Positions 18,401-26,735 of a stretch of DNA of 64,000 nt are shown here, piece by piece (the stretch's first letter is position 1; every line of letters starts with the position of its first letter). This stretch comes from an uncultured bacterium. Its GTDB lineage: Bacteria; Cyanobacteriota; Vampirovibrionia; Gastranaerophilales; Gastranaerophilaceae. The position numbers and the translations under genes are program-made. The stretch is taken from NCBI GenBank assembly GCA_949300485.1, contig CASGEL010000001.1:1-64000 (forward strand). Direction: 5' to 3'. The notes below the pieces were generated by a model, which was not told the DNA's origin, searched no databases, and saw only the letters and a list, made by a program, of their open reading frames with translations.

Positions 18401-19381
18401 TTATTTAGATAAATAATCATTAACAGCTTCTAAACGTAATTTCTTATTTTTTACATTTTCCCTTAAAGAAGTAATAAAGGAAATTATGTCTTCACTATCT
18501 TTTCCAAAATCACAAACAAAAGCCCAAACTTTATTATCATAGTCAGGATTTGATATTAAAGGCAGTTCATATCTTTCTCCTGCAAGAATAACCTTCCTAA
18601 AAAGTTCCGAGCGCAACGGTTTATTTTCACTTGTTTTTGGAGCAAGCATTATTGTATTTGCCTTCCTCAAAAACACATCTAAAAGACCAGCTGTACAATT
18701 TGGATTTATTCCGATTACATCATCAATCTCATCTACTATTCTTAATGTAGACGAACCGGCCAGCACTATATTATTAGGATTTCTTGTATCGAATTTCATT
18801 CTATATACCCCAAAACCTTTTTTATTTAGACAAGAAAAATCCTGTGCAATCCTATCAAAACTTCTTTGCGGTAAATTTGCAAATATCGGAAGATAAATAT
18901 TATTATAATAAGCTATAAGCTCATCTTTCGGATAATTGCCTATCATTCGTCTTGGAATACCTGCAGGTACATGCTGAGAGTTAGAAGATACATTACGAAG
19001 AATTTTTATATCTCCAAATCTCATAAGAACTTTTCCAAAATAGCTTTTTAAACCATTTAATAAATAACTAAATCCAGGATCAAATGTGAAGTTCCCTACA
19101 TTAGGTTTTGAATTATGCCGATATTTTAAAACATATTTATCATCTATTAAAAAAACTTTTTCATGAAAACCTTCATTGATAAGCTTTTCTTGACTCTGAG
19201 GGCTTTTAAAATAATCCTCCAGCATACGACGTAGTTCCATAATACTATCTGGTTCAGAAGCTTTAGTCGCAATCACTTTATCAATCTGCCTGCCAATTTT
19301 TGAAATTCGCATGCCAAAAGAACAATGGGCTTTTTTATTTTGGGGATTGTATATATTTATTGGATTATAAGTTACGTTCAT
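18401..19381 (-). CDS. FG-motif protein with kinase-like fold features
   Basis: 326 residues from ATG 19381, preceded by GAAGGG; an upstream start at 19399 lacks a site. The N-terminus MNVTYNPINIYN followed by HCSFGMRISK carries the recurrent F-G motif (residues 22-23). The body shows hints of a protein-kinase/APH fold: FLIDDKYVLKYRHN (K86 as a VAIK-like Lys), MKFDTRNPNNIVL (D198-x4-N203, as in HRDxxxxN), then LRIVDEID (D217, DFG-like). The glycine loop is not obvious, so activity is unproven. Divergent from the CheR-like FG protein at 19503. Possibly an effector-like or secreted protein; this is inference. Confidence 0.55.
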   Translation of the reverse strand: MNVTYNPINIYNPQNKKAHCSFGMRISKIGRQIDKVIATKASEPDSIMELRRMLEDYFKSPQSQEKLINEGFHEKVFLIDDKYVLKYRHNSKPNVGNFTFDPGFSYLLNGLKSYFGKVLMRFGDIKILRNVSSNSQHVPAGIPRRMIGNYPKDELIAYYNNIYLPIFANLPQRSFDRIAQDFSCLNKKGFGVYRMKFDTRNPNNIVLAGSSTLRIVDEIDDVIGINPNCTAGLLDVFLRKANTIMLAPKTSENKPLRSELFRKVILAGERYELPLISNPDYDNKVWAFVCDFGKDSEDIISFITSLRENVKNKKLRLEAVNDYLSK

Positions 19382-19502
19382 ATACCCTTCAAAAACCAAA
19401 CATATTTTTATTTGCTAGAAAAAATATAGTTAAATGATTTGTAAAAGTTTTTATTACATAAATAACAGGCAAAAATATTTATGTTCAGTTTTAAATATGA
19501 CT

Positions 19503-20303
19503 ATGCAAATCCAAGGAATAAATATATACAATAAAAAATATAATAACTCTATTGGACAAAAACGTTCTACTCCGACATTTACAAGCAGCTCAAGAGATTA
19601 TTATGATAAAAGTCTTATCAAGACAACAAGAACCTGGGGGAATGTTGCGACTACAACCTGGATGTTCAGACAAGATTTAGATTGGAATAAATTTACCGAA
19701 TTTGTTTACAAAAATTTTGCAAGTAAAAATAAAGTAAATACATACAGCCTTGCATGTTCTGACGGGTCTGAAGCGTATACATTCCTGATTTCAATTCTAG
19801 AAAAATTACCAAAAGAAACTATTCCAAAATTTTCTCCGATAATTGCAACAGATAGAGATTTTGAAATAATAAAAGCAGCGCGTTCAGGAAAAATAAATCT
19901 TGCAGCTGATGATATAGCAAGAATAAATATTATATCAGGGTTTAAAGAATATTTCATAAATAAAAGCAATCCTATGCATATAAAAAACAATAATTTCAGT
20001 CTGCAATGCCATGCATATGAACCGATAAAGGAATTAAGAGATAAAGTAATCTTTAAACAGATTGATTTACTTAATCATTTAAAACAGATTAAAGATGAAG
20101 GAAATTCAATAGTATTTTGCAGAAACGTGACTCCATACCTGCCGCAAAATGATATTTTCAAACTTGCAAATACCGCATCTGAAATATTAAAAAAAGGCAG
20201 TCTTATTGTTTTCGGAGAATTTGATAAACATTCCGGTATATTAGATTTTATAGATATAAAGGGTTTTGAAGAGTGTATGGAGTTTGTATTCAGAAAAATT
20301 TAA
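19503..20303 (+). CDS. CheR-type SAM-dependent methyltransferase with lineage-specific N-terminus
   Basis: 266 residues from ATG 19503 (ATG 19497 is also possible; no strong binding site). The N-terminus MQIQGINIYN ... TPTFTSSS resembles the short leader on other FG-motif proteins, though its FG is replaced by FT. The body matches the CheR class: TTWMFRQDLDWNKFTEFVY, motif I YSLACSDGSEAYTFLI (residues 81-96), IIATDRDFEIIKAARSG, VIFKQIDLLNHL and IVFCRNVTPYLP. CheR normally methylates chemoreceptor glutamates, but no chemotaxis or receptor gene is nearby, so the substrate may differ. Ends in a strong bidirectional terminator. Confidence 0.75.
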   Translation: MQIQGINIYNKKYNNSIGQKRSTPTFTSSSRDYYDKSLIKTTRTWGNVATTTWMFRQDLDWNKFTEFVYKNFASKNKVNTYSLACSDGSEAYTFLISILEKLPKETIPKFSPIIATDRDFEIIKAARSGKINLAADDIARINIISGFKEYFINKSNPMHIKNNNFSLQCHAYEPIKELRDKVIFKQIDLLNHLKQIKDEGNSIVFCRNVTPYLPQNDIFKLANTASEILKKGSLIVFGEFDKHSGILDFIDIKGFEECMEFVFRKI

Positions 20304-20344
20304 AATAAAGAGGCAAAGATTTAAAATCTTTGCCTCTTTATTTT
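20302..20344. terminator. bidirectional terminator between the CheR-like gene and minE
   Basis: Perfect 19-bp inverted repeat (AAAATAAAGAGGCAAAGAT and its complement) around a 5-base loop, with A-run and T-run on the two sides. It serves the convergent CheR-like (+) and minE (-) transcripts; the CheR-like stop codon lies in its first arm. Confidence 0.95.
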
Positions 20345-20366
20345 AGAGTTTAAATAATATAATTTA

Positions 20367-20936
20367 CTACTGATTATTATTTTCTTGATAAGGTTCTTCC
20401 TGAATATTTTCATTCTGCTGATTATCATTTTGAGTATCATTGTTCTCTTCAGAAGTATTTTCATCATTAGACTCTGAATTATCTTCAGAAATTTCAATTT
20501 CATCTTCAGATTTATTTTCCCCTTCTGAAGCTTCAGTATTTTCACCTTCTGAATTATCACCCTCGCCAGCTTCAGACTCTTCAGCATCCTCCTCAGAAAC
20601 TTTACCCTCATCATCTTGTGCTAAAGCTTCCTCAATTTCAGCTTCATCTTTTGCCCTAATAACCGGAATAGAAAGCATCAAAGCCATCTGATCACCTTCC
20701 TGATCAAAATTAAGCTCCAACGCATCCTTATCCATTTCTACATATTTTGAAAGTAATTCAACTAATTCTTTTCTCATACGCTGTAATAAATCCGGAGTAA
20801 GATTTGTTCTGTCCTGCATAAGAACAACACGTAATCTGTTACGTGCAACATCTTTTGCATTTTCTTCTTTTGATTCTGTTTGTTTAAACAGATTTAAAAT
20901 TCTATTACATAATTCCTTAAAAATATTATCACTCAT
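20367..20936 (-). CDS. minE: cell division topological specificity factor MinE with acidic tail
   Basis: 189 residues, about twice a usual MinE. Residues 1-94 are canonical: an amphipathic N-terminus (MSDNIFKELCNRILNLF), the MinD-contact region AKDVARNRLRVVLMQDRTNLTP (27-48) and the topology domain ending ALMLSIPVIR. Residues ~95-189 are an extreme low-complexity acidic Glu/Asp/Ser/Asn tail with repeated GEGDNSEGENTEASEGEN-like units. MinE stimulates MinD ATPase to drive pole-to-pole oscillation. Last gene of minC-minD-minE, with 1 base between minD stop and its start. The tail's role is unknown. Confidence 0.95.
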   Translation of the reverse strand: MSDNIFKELCNRILNLFKQTESKEENAKDVARNRLRVVLMQDRTNLTPDLLQRMRKELVELLSKYVEMDKDALELNFDQEGDQMALMLSIPVIRAKDEAEIEEALAQDDEGKVSEEDAEESEAGEGDNSEGENTEASEGENKSEDEIEISEDNSESNDENTSEENNDTQNDNQQNENIQEEPYQENNNQ

Positions 20937-20937
20937 T

Positions 20938-21753
20938 TTACTTCTCCTTGCCTATCAGGTGCGAGAAGAATTTCTTAACCTTAGTGACAACACTTGTTTC
21001 TTTTTCTAAGTCTAAGAAAGGAACTTCATTACCCATTATACGTTGTGCTACATTACGATAAGCCTGACCTGCCAAAGATTTATCATCATTAACAATAGGC
21101 TCACCTTTATTGGTTGATGTAATAATTCCGGTATCTTCAGGAATTATACCGATTAAATCTGCTGATAAGATTTCAACAACATCTTCAACGCTCATCATAT
21201 CATTAGATTTAACAAGATTTGGTCTTACTCTGTTGATTAACAATTTATAAGATTTGATATCTTCTTTAGCTTCCAACAATCCGATAATTCTATCAGCATC
21301 ACGAACAGCAGACATCTCAGGAGTTGTAACAACAATAGCTTCAGATGCGCCTGCAACAGCATTTTGAAAACCCTGTTCAATACCTGCAGGACAATCAACC
21401 AAAATAAAATCAAAATCTTTTTTCAATTTTTCGCAAATTTCTTTTAATTGTTTTTCCGTAACTGCGGATTTATCTCTTGTTTGAGCGGCTGCTAAAAGGC
21501 AAAGATTAGGATTTTTCTTATCTTTAACAAGTGCCTGTTTTAATTTACAGCGTTTTTCAACAACATCAACTATTGTATATACAATCCGATTTTCTAACCC
21601 TAAAAGCAGGTCCAAATTTCTTAAACCAAGATCTGTATCGATCATAACAACCTTGTTTCCTGCTCTGGCCAGTGCGGTTCCGATATTTGCATTAGTTGTT
21701 GTTTTACCAACACCGCCTTTTCCGGATGTAATTACTATTACTCTACCAGTCAT
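20938..21753 (-). CDS. minD: septum site-determining ATPase MinD
   Basis: 271 residues. Deviant Walker A is GKGGVGKTT (residues ~11-19), with DTDLGLRNLDLLLG and VDCPAGIEQGF as further MinD motifs. The C-terminal membrane-targeting helix VVTKVKKFFSHLIGKEK is amphipathic, as in functional MinD. It binds the membrane with ATP, recruits MinC to block FtsZ and is released by MinE. It lies 10 bases after minC. Confidence 0.98.
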   Translation of the reverse strand: MTGRVIVITSGKGGVGKTTTNANIGTALARAGNKVVMIDTDLGLRNLDLLLGLENRIVYTIVDVVEKRCKLKQALVKDKKNPNLCLLAAAQTRDKSAVTEKQLKEICEKLKKDFDFILVDCPAGIEQGFQNAVAGASEAIVVTTPEMSAVRDADRIIGLLEAKEDIKSYKLLINRVRPNLVKSNDMMSVEDVVEILSADLIGIIPEDTGIITSTNKGEPIVNDDKSLAGQAYRNVAQRIMGNEVPFLDLEKETSVVTKVKKFFSHLIGKEK

Positions 21754-21763
21754 TTATATCTCC

Positions 21764-22636
21764 TTAATTTTCGTCATGTATTTTTCTGATAACAATATTG
21801 CCCTTAAAAGTAAAGGCTTCCTCCGGTGTATATTCACACGATTTTTGAATATACGGCAGATTAATTGTATCAGGTCTTCTTGCAAAAATATCTCCTATGC
21901 GAATTTGCACCGGATTTAATTTTAATGCCCTAATTCTTGCATATTCATTTCCGTCAGAACCGGCATGAGCAATACCGCCTAAAATACCCCATACCGTAAT
22001 ATCTCCCTTTGCAATAATTTCAGAGCCAGGATTTACATCTCCGATAACAATAATATTGCCGTCAGAGGAAATACTTTGGCCTGAACGAATTGTTTTTCTT
22101 ATGTATAACGTCGGTAAATTTTCAGTTTCCGTAATTTTATCAACTACTTCTTTATCCTCATTATCTATTTCTTCCAATGAGTCTACAATAGTATCATCAT
22201 GCTGTAATATCTCACCGACCTTATTTGATTCTGAAACATCCTCACCTGATGGTACAGGTTGATTATCAGAATCTTCCCCAAAAATATTATTTAATGCTTC
22301 AGAAACTTCCTCCGTCGGCTCTGAGGTTTCAAATGTAGGAGCCTCTATTTCATTAGTGAATTCTGAAATTTTAATATCAAGAGCTGTCGCAGATTCCAAA
22401 GTTTTTGTTGAACTTGTACTGATAAAAGCAAGTGTTGATTCCATTAATTCAACCAAAGCATTTATACTTGTCAATTCTGCCTGTGATAAAGGCACTGAAC
22501 CTAATTTTAAACATATGTGCTTTCCTTTAGATTCAGGCATGTCCAAAACTCTTGAAAGTTCATAAATAATTTCAGAGGTTTTCTTTGCATTGGTTAAATC
22601 AACGATAAAACCGTTCTCAATATATCCCTTATCCAT
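21764..22636 (-). CDS. minC: septum site-determining protein MinC with acidic linker
   Basis: 290 residues. The N-terminal FtsZ-antagonist domain (residues ~1-105) is divergent. The C-terminal beta-helix dimerisation/MinD-binding domain (from about residue 178) is clear: TIRSGQSISSDGNIIVIGDV, NPGSEIIAKGDITVWGILGG and AHAGSDGNEYARIRALKLNP. Between them lies an acidic linker of ~70 residues (SEPTEEVSEALNNIFGED..., VDSLEEIDNEDKEVV), longer than usual and similar in composition to the MinE tail. First gene of the min operon. Confidence 0.95.
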   Translation of the reverse strand: MDKGYIENGFIVDLTNAKKTSEIIYELSRVLDMPESKGKHICLKLGSVPLSQAELTSINALVELMESTLAFISTSSTKTLESATALDIKISEFTNEIEAPTFETSEPTEEVSEALNNIFGEDSDNQPVPSGEDVSESNKVGEILQHDDTIVDSLEEIDNEDKEVVDKITETENLPTLYIRKTIRSGQSISSDGNIIVIGDVNPGSEIIAKGDITVWGILGGIAHAGSDGNEYARIRALKLNPVQIRIGDIFARRPDTINLPYIQKSCEYTPEEAFTFKGNIVIRKIHDEN

Positions 22637-22732
22637 TTTTCCCTTTCTAAAATTCGGTTACTATCTTAAGGGTACACAAAAAAAGTTAAGACTTCAAGAA
22701 ATTATTTACATTTGTAATTAAATATTACATAT

Positions 22733-23653
22733 CTATGCTATAAAAGTTTTATCACTTACATAAAATCTTTTAATTCTTTCATCTAATTCGCTTTTTGAAA
22801 TCTTACCATCTTTATTTATATCTAATCCATTATTTGCTGAATAATAAGATTCTCCTGATGATGTTAGAACATCTCTTTTGGCTCTTGCAGGTAAAAAGAT
22901 TAAAGCATATAACTGACCTCCTGAAACATGGTCTGTTGAAGAAAATCCTGCAACTGCTTTAGCATTTCTTATATATTTCTCAACATAATCCAATTGTTCA
23001 ATAGGACTCATTGCTCTTAATTGAGCTGTTGTTGTTCCCAATGCCTGGGCTGTAGATTCCATAAATTGAATTAAACCGGAGGCTGAGCTGTTTGGATTTT
23101 TTGCCGCAGCATTTATACCGGATTCAGCATTCATTACAGCCAATAAATCCTTATAGTTACAATTCAGCCGTTTTGAAATTTCTTTTACCTTAGCTAAAAA
23201 TTTTGGGCCGTATTGATTTTTATCTTTATTTAATTTTGCCCCCGTTACATTGCTGTTATCAGATGTTTGATTCTGGCACATAGTTGGCACAGTATAACTA
23301 GGCATTTGTGGAATTGTAATTTGCGGCATTGGGAATGTTGGCATTGACATAGAACCAATACCACCAACTCCGCTAAATACTGAAAATGAAGATATATTTG
23401 GGTTATATATAAAATTCGTATTTGTATTCATATATGCAAACGGATTTGAATTCATTGCAAACATCGGCATACTAAATGTCGGAAATGAAAAAACTGAATT
23501 CATAAACGGATTAAACATAGGATAATAAGGCATAAAAGATGTTGCAGCAGCCATACCCAAGAAGAAGTTAATTCTCGGACTCATCCCCATCCAACCCATT
23601 GCAAACGGGTTGGAATGAAATCTCATATGATGATGTAATGCCGGTAAAAACAT
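22733..23653 (-). CDS. lytic transglycosylase-like protein with Met/Phe/Pro-rich N-terminus and EF-hand
   Basis: 306 residues. The first ~125 are low-complexity and hydrophobic with repeated F-x-M-P and NPF units (FPTFSMPMFAMNSNPFAY, MPTFPMPQITIPQMPS), not a standard signal peptide. Residues ~145-230 form an SLT domain: LLAVMNAESGINAAAKNP with the catalytic-type Glu, then SASGLIQFMESTAQALGTT and MSPIEQLDYVEKYI. A single EF-hand follows (DINKDGKISKSELDERI, residues ~277-293). It probably cleaves peptidoglycan, perhaps calcium-dependently. GGGAAAG precedes the ATG. The export route is unclear; it sits upstream of minC on the same strand with no obvious terminator between. Confidence 0.75.
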   Translation of the reverse strand: MFLPALHHHMRFHSNPFAMGWMGMSPRINFFLGMAAATSFMPYYPMFNPFMNSVFSFPTFSMPMFAMNSNPFAYMNTNTNFIYNPNISSFSVFSGVGGIGSMSMPTFPMPQITIPQMPSYTVPTMCQNQTSDNSNVTGAKLNKDKNQYGPKFLAKVKEISKRLNCNYKDLLAVMNAESGINAAAKNPNSSASGLIQFMESTAQALGTTTAQLRAMSPIEQLDYVEKYIRNAKAVAGFSSTDHVSGGQLYALIFLPARAKRDVLTSSGESYYSANNGLDINKDGKISKSELDERIKRFYVSDKTFIA

Positions 23654-23843
23654 ATTCTTTCCCTTATATATCCCCAGAGGTTTTCCCTAAATTTCCCCTA
23701 TTAATATAAAGGTAAAAAATATATACAAATTGCATATTTTTTAATTTTATGTAAACAAATATTAAAAAATTTAACAAATTGATTAATAAAAATACTTATG
23801 TTTATTATATAAATATAATAGTAGGTTAAAAGGTTATACAAGA

Positions 23844-24524
23844 ATGTTTAACGTAACAAAGACTCACGAAATAACAGTCGACGTAGTAATTTTAACAATA
23901 AAAAACAACAACATTCAAGTTTTACTGGTAAAACGTACAAATGAACCTTTCAAAGGAAAGTGGGCAATCCCCGGAGGATATATAAGGTTATCAGAAAATC
24001 TGGATGAAGCAGCGTTAAGAGTACTGAAAGAAAAAACAGCCGTTGATAATATTTACCTTGAACAGCTGTATACTTTTGGAGATCCTCTACGTCACCCTAA
24101 TGCACGTGTTATAACTTGTGCATATTTTGCATTGGTAAGATCCGAAGATATAAAAATCATATCCACACCGGAACTTGGATGGCATAAAGTTAACGATTTA
24201 CCGGCATTAGCTTTTGACCACAAAGAAATTATTCAATATTCAATGAAAAGAACTCGTGAAAGATTGGAAATTTGTCCGGTTGCATATCAATTATTGCCTG
24301 AAAAATTCACATTAACAGAAATGCAAAAAGCTTATGAACTTATAATGAATAAGAAATTAGATAAACGTAATTTCCGTAAAAAAGCTCTTTCTACAAACGG
24401 TCTTATTGAACTTGACGAATATACAAAATCATCTTCAAAAAGACCTGCAAGGTTGTACACATTTGAAAATATTGAATTAAATTCAAAACGTGCACATTTT
24501 ATCAAAAAGGAGAAAAATAAATAA
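23844..24524 (+). CDS. Nudix-wHTH protein, NrtR-like regulator with degenerate Nudix box
   Basis: 226 residues. A Nudix fold (1-~140; VDVVILTIKNNNIQVLLVKR, GKWAIPGGYIRL) is fused to a C-terminal winged helix (~150-215; FTLTEMQKAYELIMNKKLDKRNFRKKAL, RPARLYTF), the NrtR architecture. The Nudix box keeps G45-x5-E51 and R59 but reads RVLKEK instead of RExxEE (V60, K64), so hydrolysis is probably lost and ADP-ribose-type ligands are sensed, as for NrtR repressors of NAD metabolism. No NAD gene is adjacent. The stop overlaps the secG start by one base. Confidence 0.85.
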   Translation: MFNVTKTHEITVDVVILTIKNNNIQVLLVKRTNEPFKGKWAIPGGYIRLSENLDEAALRVLKEKTAVDNIYLEQLYTFGDPLRHPNARVITCAYFALVRSEDIKIISTPELGWHKVNDLPALAFDHKEIIQYSMKRTRERLEICPVAYQLLPEKFTLTEMQKAYELIMNKKLDKRNFRKKALSTNGLIELDEYTKSSSKRPARLYTFENIELNSKRAHFIKKEKNK

Positions 24525-24751
24525 TGTTAGTAAACATATTATGGGGAATTGAAACAGTATCTGCAATATTGTTGATAGTTTTAATATTATTACATTCACC
24601 AAAAGGTGACGGAATTGCAGGGATTGGCGGAGCATCTCATGTTTTCGCTTCACAAAAAAGTGCTGAAAAAGGTTTAAATAAATTAACAGGTATAGTTTGT
24701 GCAATATTTATATTATGCACATTTCTAATCGGTTTCGGTATTGTAAAATAA
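24524..24751 (+). CDS. secG: preprotein translocase subunit SecG
   Basis: 75 residues, two TM helices (ILWGIETVSAILLIVLILLH and LTGIVCAIFILCTFLIGFGI) flanking the conserved loop SPKGDGIAGIGGASHVFASQKSAEKGLNKLT. It assists SecYE translocation. Start overlaps the NrtR-like stop (TAATG). A hairpin follows at 24783. Confidence 0.95.
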   Translation: MLVNILWGIETVSAILLIVLILLHSPKGDGIAGIGGASHVFASQKSAEKGLNKLTGIVCAIFILCTFLIGFGIVK

Positions 24752-24782
24752 TTCAAACCGATAAAAACTTAATACTAAATTT

Positions 24783-24812
24783 ACCCCGCAATACAATTTA
24801 ATAATGTGGGGT
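24783..24812 (+). terminator. probable terminator/attenuator after secG
   Basis: Stem ACCCCGCA/TGTGGGGT (one G-T pair) with a 14-base loop, followed by CTTTTAG. The T-run is short, so it may be a weak terminator or attenuator in front of the small gene at 24834. Confidence 0.55.
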
Positions 24813-24833
24813 CTTTTAGTAAGGAGAGAGATT

Positions 24834-25097
24834 ATGAAAATTTTGAAAATTAAAAACCTAATGGGCGGATTAGTTCTTACAGGAGTGGCTGTAGGCGGAG
24901 GATCAGCAGCTCTTGGGGCTTCAACAAGAAAATCCCAGCAACAAAAACAAGCTGAACAAACTGCAAAATTATTACAAAATGAACTTAATAAAACATACAA
25001 AAAAACATTAGACCACTTAACCTTAAAAGCAAATTATGAAAAAATTTATCTGCAATCCTTAAATGCAATAAAAAAAGCAATTCCTCCCAAAAGATAA
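24834..25097 (+). CDS. small hypothetical protein with hydrophobic N-terminus
   Basis: 87 residues from ATG 24834, chosen for the strong AAGGAGAG upstream. A Gly-rich hydrophobic N-terminus (MKILKIKNLMGGLVLTGVAVGGGSAALGAS) is followed by a Lys/Gln-rich, probably helical remainder (KSQQQKQAEQTAKLLQNELNKTYKK). It is likely membrane-associated or exported. No family recognised. It sits between secG and tcdA. Confidence 0.6.
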   Translation: MKILKIKNLMGGLVLTGVAVGGGSAALGASTRKSQQQKQAEQTAKLLQNELNKTYKKTLDHLTLKANYEKIYLQSLNAIKKAIPPKR

Positions 25098-25152
25098 TAT
25101 TTTCTTCAATATAAAAAAAGACTATTCAAAACTTTTGTTTTAAAATAAAAGT

Positions 25153-25917
25153 ATGATTAATGAAATTTTTGACAGAAACATTTTATTTTGGGGAGAAGAA
25201 AACCAACAAATTTTAAAAAGTAAAAAGGTTGCCGTATTTGGTCTTGGCGGAGTAGGCGGATATTGCGTTGAAGCCCTTGCAAGAGCCGGCGTCAGGAAAC
25301 TTACTATTGTTGACTTTGATACTGTTTCTAAGTCAAATATTAATCGGCAGATTATTGCTCTACAATCTACTGTTGGAAAAAAGAAAACTCAACTATTTGA
25401 ACAAAGATTAAAAGATATAAATCCTGATATAAACTTAAAAATTATTGATGATTTTTACAACAGCGAAGAAATTATCATTGATTTAGCAAAAGAAAAATAT
25501 GATTACATAGCTGATGCGATAGACACAATGAGATCTAAAATTTACCTTTTGGAAAACTGTTATAAAAACAAAATTCCTGTCATAAGTTCTATGGGAGCAG
25601 GCAATAGAATAGATCCTACACAGCTTTATATTTCAGATTTAAAAGATATAGAAAATAAAAATGCTCCATTTGTATCAAATGTTATATATCAATTAAAAAA
25701 ATTAGGAATTACTGAGGGGATAACATTTGTAACAAGCAGAGAAAAACCTTTTGTTCAAGAAAAAATTTCGGAAAATGAAAAAATAACAACAAACAGCGGA
25801 CTGGATATTGAATTTAACAAAATTATACCGTCTTCCACCCCGTTTGTTGCTTCAACTGCAGGAATATATATGGCATATTATATAGTCAACAGCTTAATAA
25901 AGGAGTTTAGAACATGA
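25153..25917 (+). CDS. tcdA: tRNA threonylcarbamoyladenosine dehydratase (ThiF/MoeB-like E1 family)
   Basis: 254 residues. Landmarks of the TcdA/CsdL group: FGLGGVGGYCVEALARAGV (ATP-binding Gly loop), DFDTVSKSNINRQI, ADAIDTMRSKIYLL (catalytic Asp region) and ISSMGAGNRIDPTQL. TcdA cyclises t6A to ct6A in tRNAs decoding ANN codons. It lacks the Cys/Zn features of MoeB/ThiF used with ubiquitin-like proteins, supporting TcdA. Its stop overlaps the next start by 4 bases. Confidence 0.88.
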   Translation: MINEIFDRNILFWGEENQQILKSKKVAVFGLGGVGGYCVEALARAGVRKLTIVDFDTVSKSNINRQIIALQSTVGKKKTQLFEQRLKDINPDINLKIIDDFYNSEEIIIDLAKEKYDYIADAIDTMRSKIYLLENCYKNKIPVISSMGAGNRIDPTQLYISDLKDIENKNAPFVSNVIYQLKKLGITEGITFVTSREKPFVQEKISENEKITTNSGLDIEFNKIIPSSTPFVASTAGIYMAYYIVNSLIKEFRT

Positions 25918-26621
25918 ATATTTTAGTAACAGGAGCCTCAAGAGGAATTGGAAAAGTTATTGCCACAGAACTGCAAAGCTTAGGAAAAGTTTTTGTAACA
26001 GCAAGAACAGAAAATGATTTACAAGTTTTTGGGATTGGAAATTATTGTGTTGCAGATTTGGCAGACGAAGTTGAACTGACAAAAGTCGGAAATTTTATTG
26101 AAGAAAACGAAATTGATGTTTTAATAAATAATGCCGGGGCATATCATTATAGCGGAATAGAAGAAACTGAAATGTACAGGCTAAATCATATGCTTGCCGT
26201 TAATTTAAAGGCTCCTATCTATTTGATACATAGAGCTGTTCCGCATATGAAAAGGAATAATTTTGGCAGGATAATAAATATAGGTTCAATTTCAGGTGTT
26301 ATGGGCGAGGCTAATGCAAGTATTTATTCAGCAACAAAAGCAGGGCTTATAGGACTGGCAAAAGCAACAGGCCTAGAACTGGCTGCGTATGGGATTACCG
26401 TTAATACTATAAATCCGGGGTGGGTTGATACCGAGCTTGGAAAATTTTCAATTGAGAAAAGCGAGTTTTCGGAAGATGAAATTATTGAAACAATTCCGCA
26501 AAAACGATTTGTAAAGCCTGAAGAAATTGCAAGTCTTGCAAAATACTTAATTTCAGACAATGCAAAAGGCATAACAGGGCAATCTATCAATATCTGTGCA
26601 GGTTTATCCGTTGGTATTTAG
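25914..26621 (+). CDS. short-chain dehydrogenase/reductase (FabG-like)
   Basis: 235 residues. Classical SDR: TGASRGIGK (residues 6-14), NNAG near 90, catalytic Ser in NIGSISG, Y-x-x-x-K as YSATK, and NPGWVDTEL. It overlaps tcdA by four bases (ATGA). The family includes 3-oxoacyl-ACP reductases (FabG), but no fatty-acid genes are adjacent, so the substrate is uncertain. Followed by a strong terminator. Confidence 0.9.
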   Translation: MNILVTGASRGIGKVIATELQSLGKVFVTARTENDLQVFGIGNYCVADLADEVELTKVGNFIEENEIDVLINNAGAYHYSGIEETEMYRLNHMLAVNLKAPIYLIHRAVPHMKRNNFGRIINIGSISGVMGEANASIYSATKAGLIGLAKATGLELAAYGITVNTINPGWVDTELGKFSIEKSEFSEDEIIETIPQKRFVKPEEIASLAKYLISDNAKGITGQSINICAGLSVGI

Positions 26622-26649
26622 TTAAAGTATTGTTAAATTTTATTAATAT

Positions 26650-26684
26650 AACCCTAAAAATAAGCAATTATTATTTTTAGGGTT
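26650..26684 (+). terminator. intrinsic terminator after the SDR gene
   Basis: Perfect 14-bp stem AACCCTAAAAATAA/TTATTTTTAGGGTT with a 7-base loop, 28 bases after the SDR stop. Confidence 0.8.
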
Positions 26685-26735
26685 GTTCGTGTATATACAA
26701 TTTAACATGAACCAAAACAGAAAGGAACGATTATC

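Noticed and set aside
20440-20691. Ser-rich plus-strand open frame opposite minE
   Set aside because: It is the antisense shadow of the Glu/Asp/Ser repeats in the MinE tail and has no ribosome binding site.
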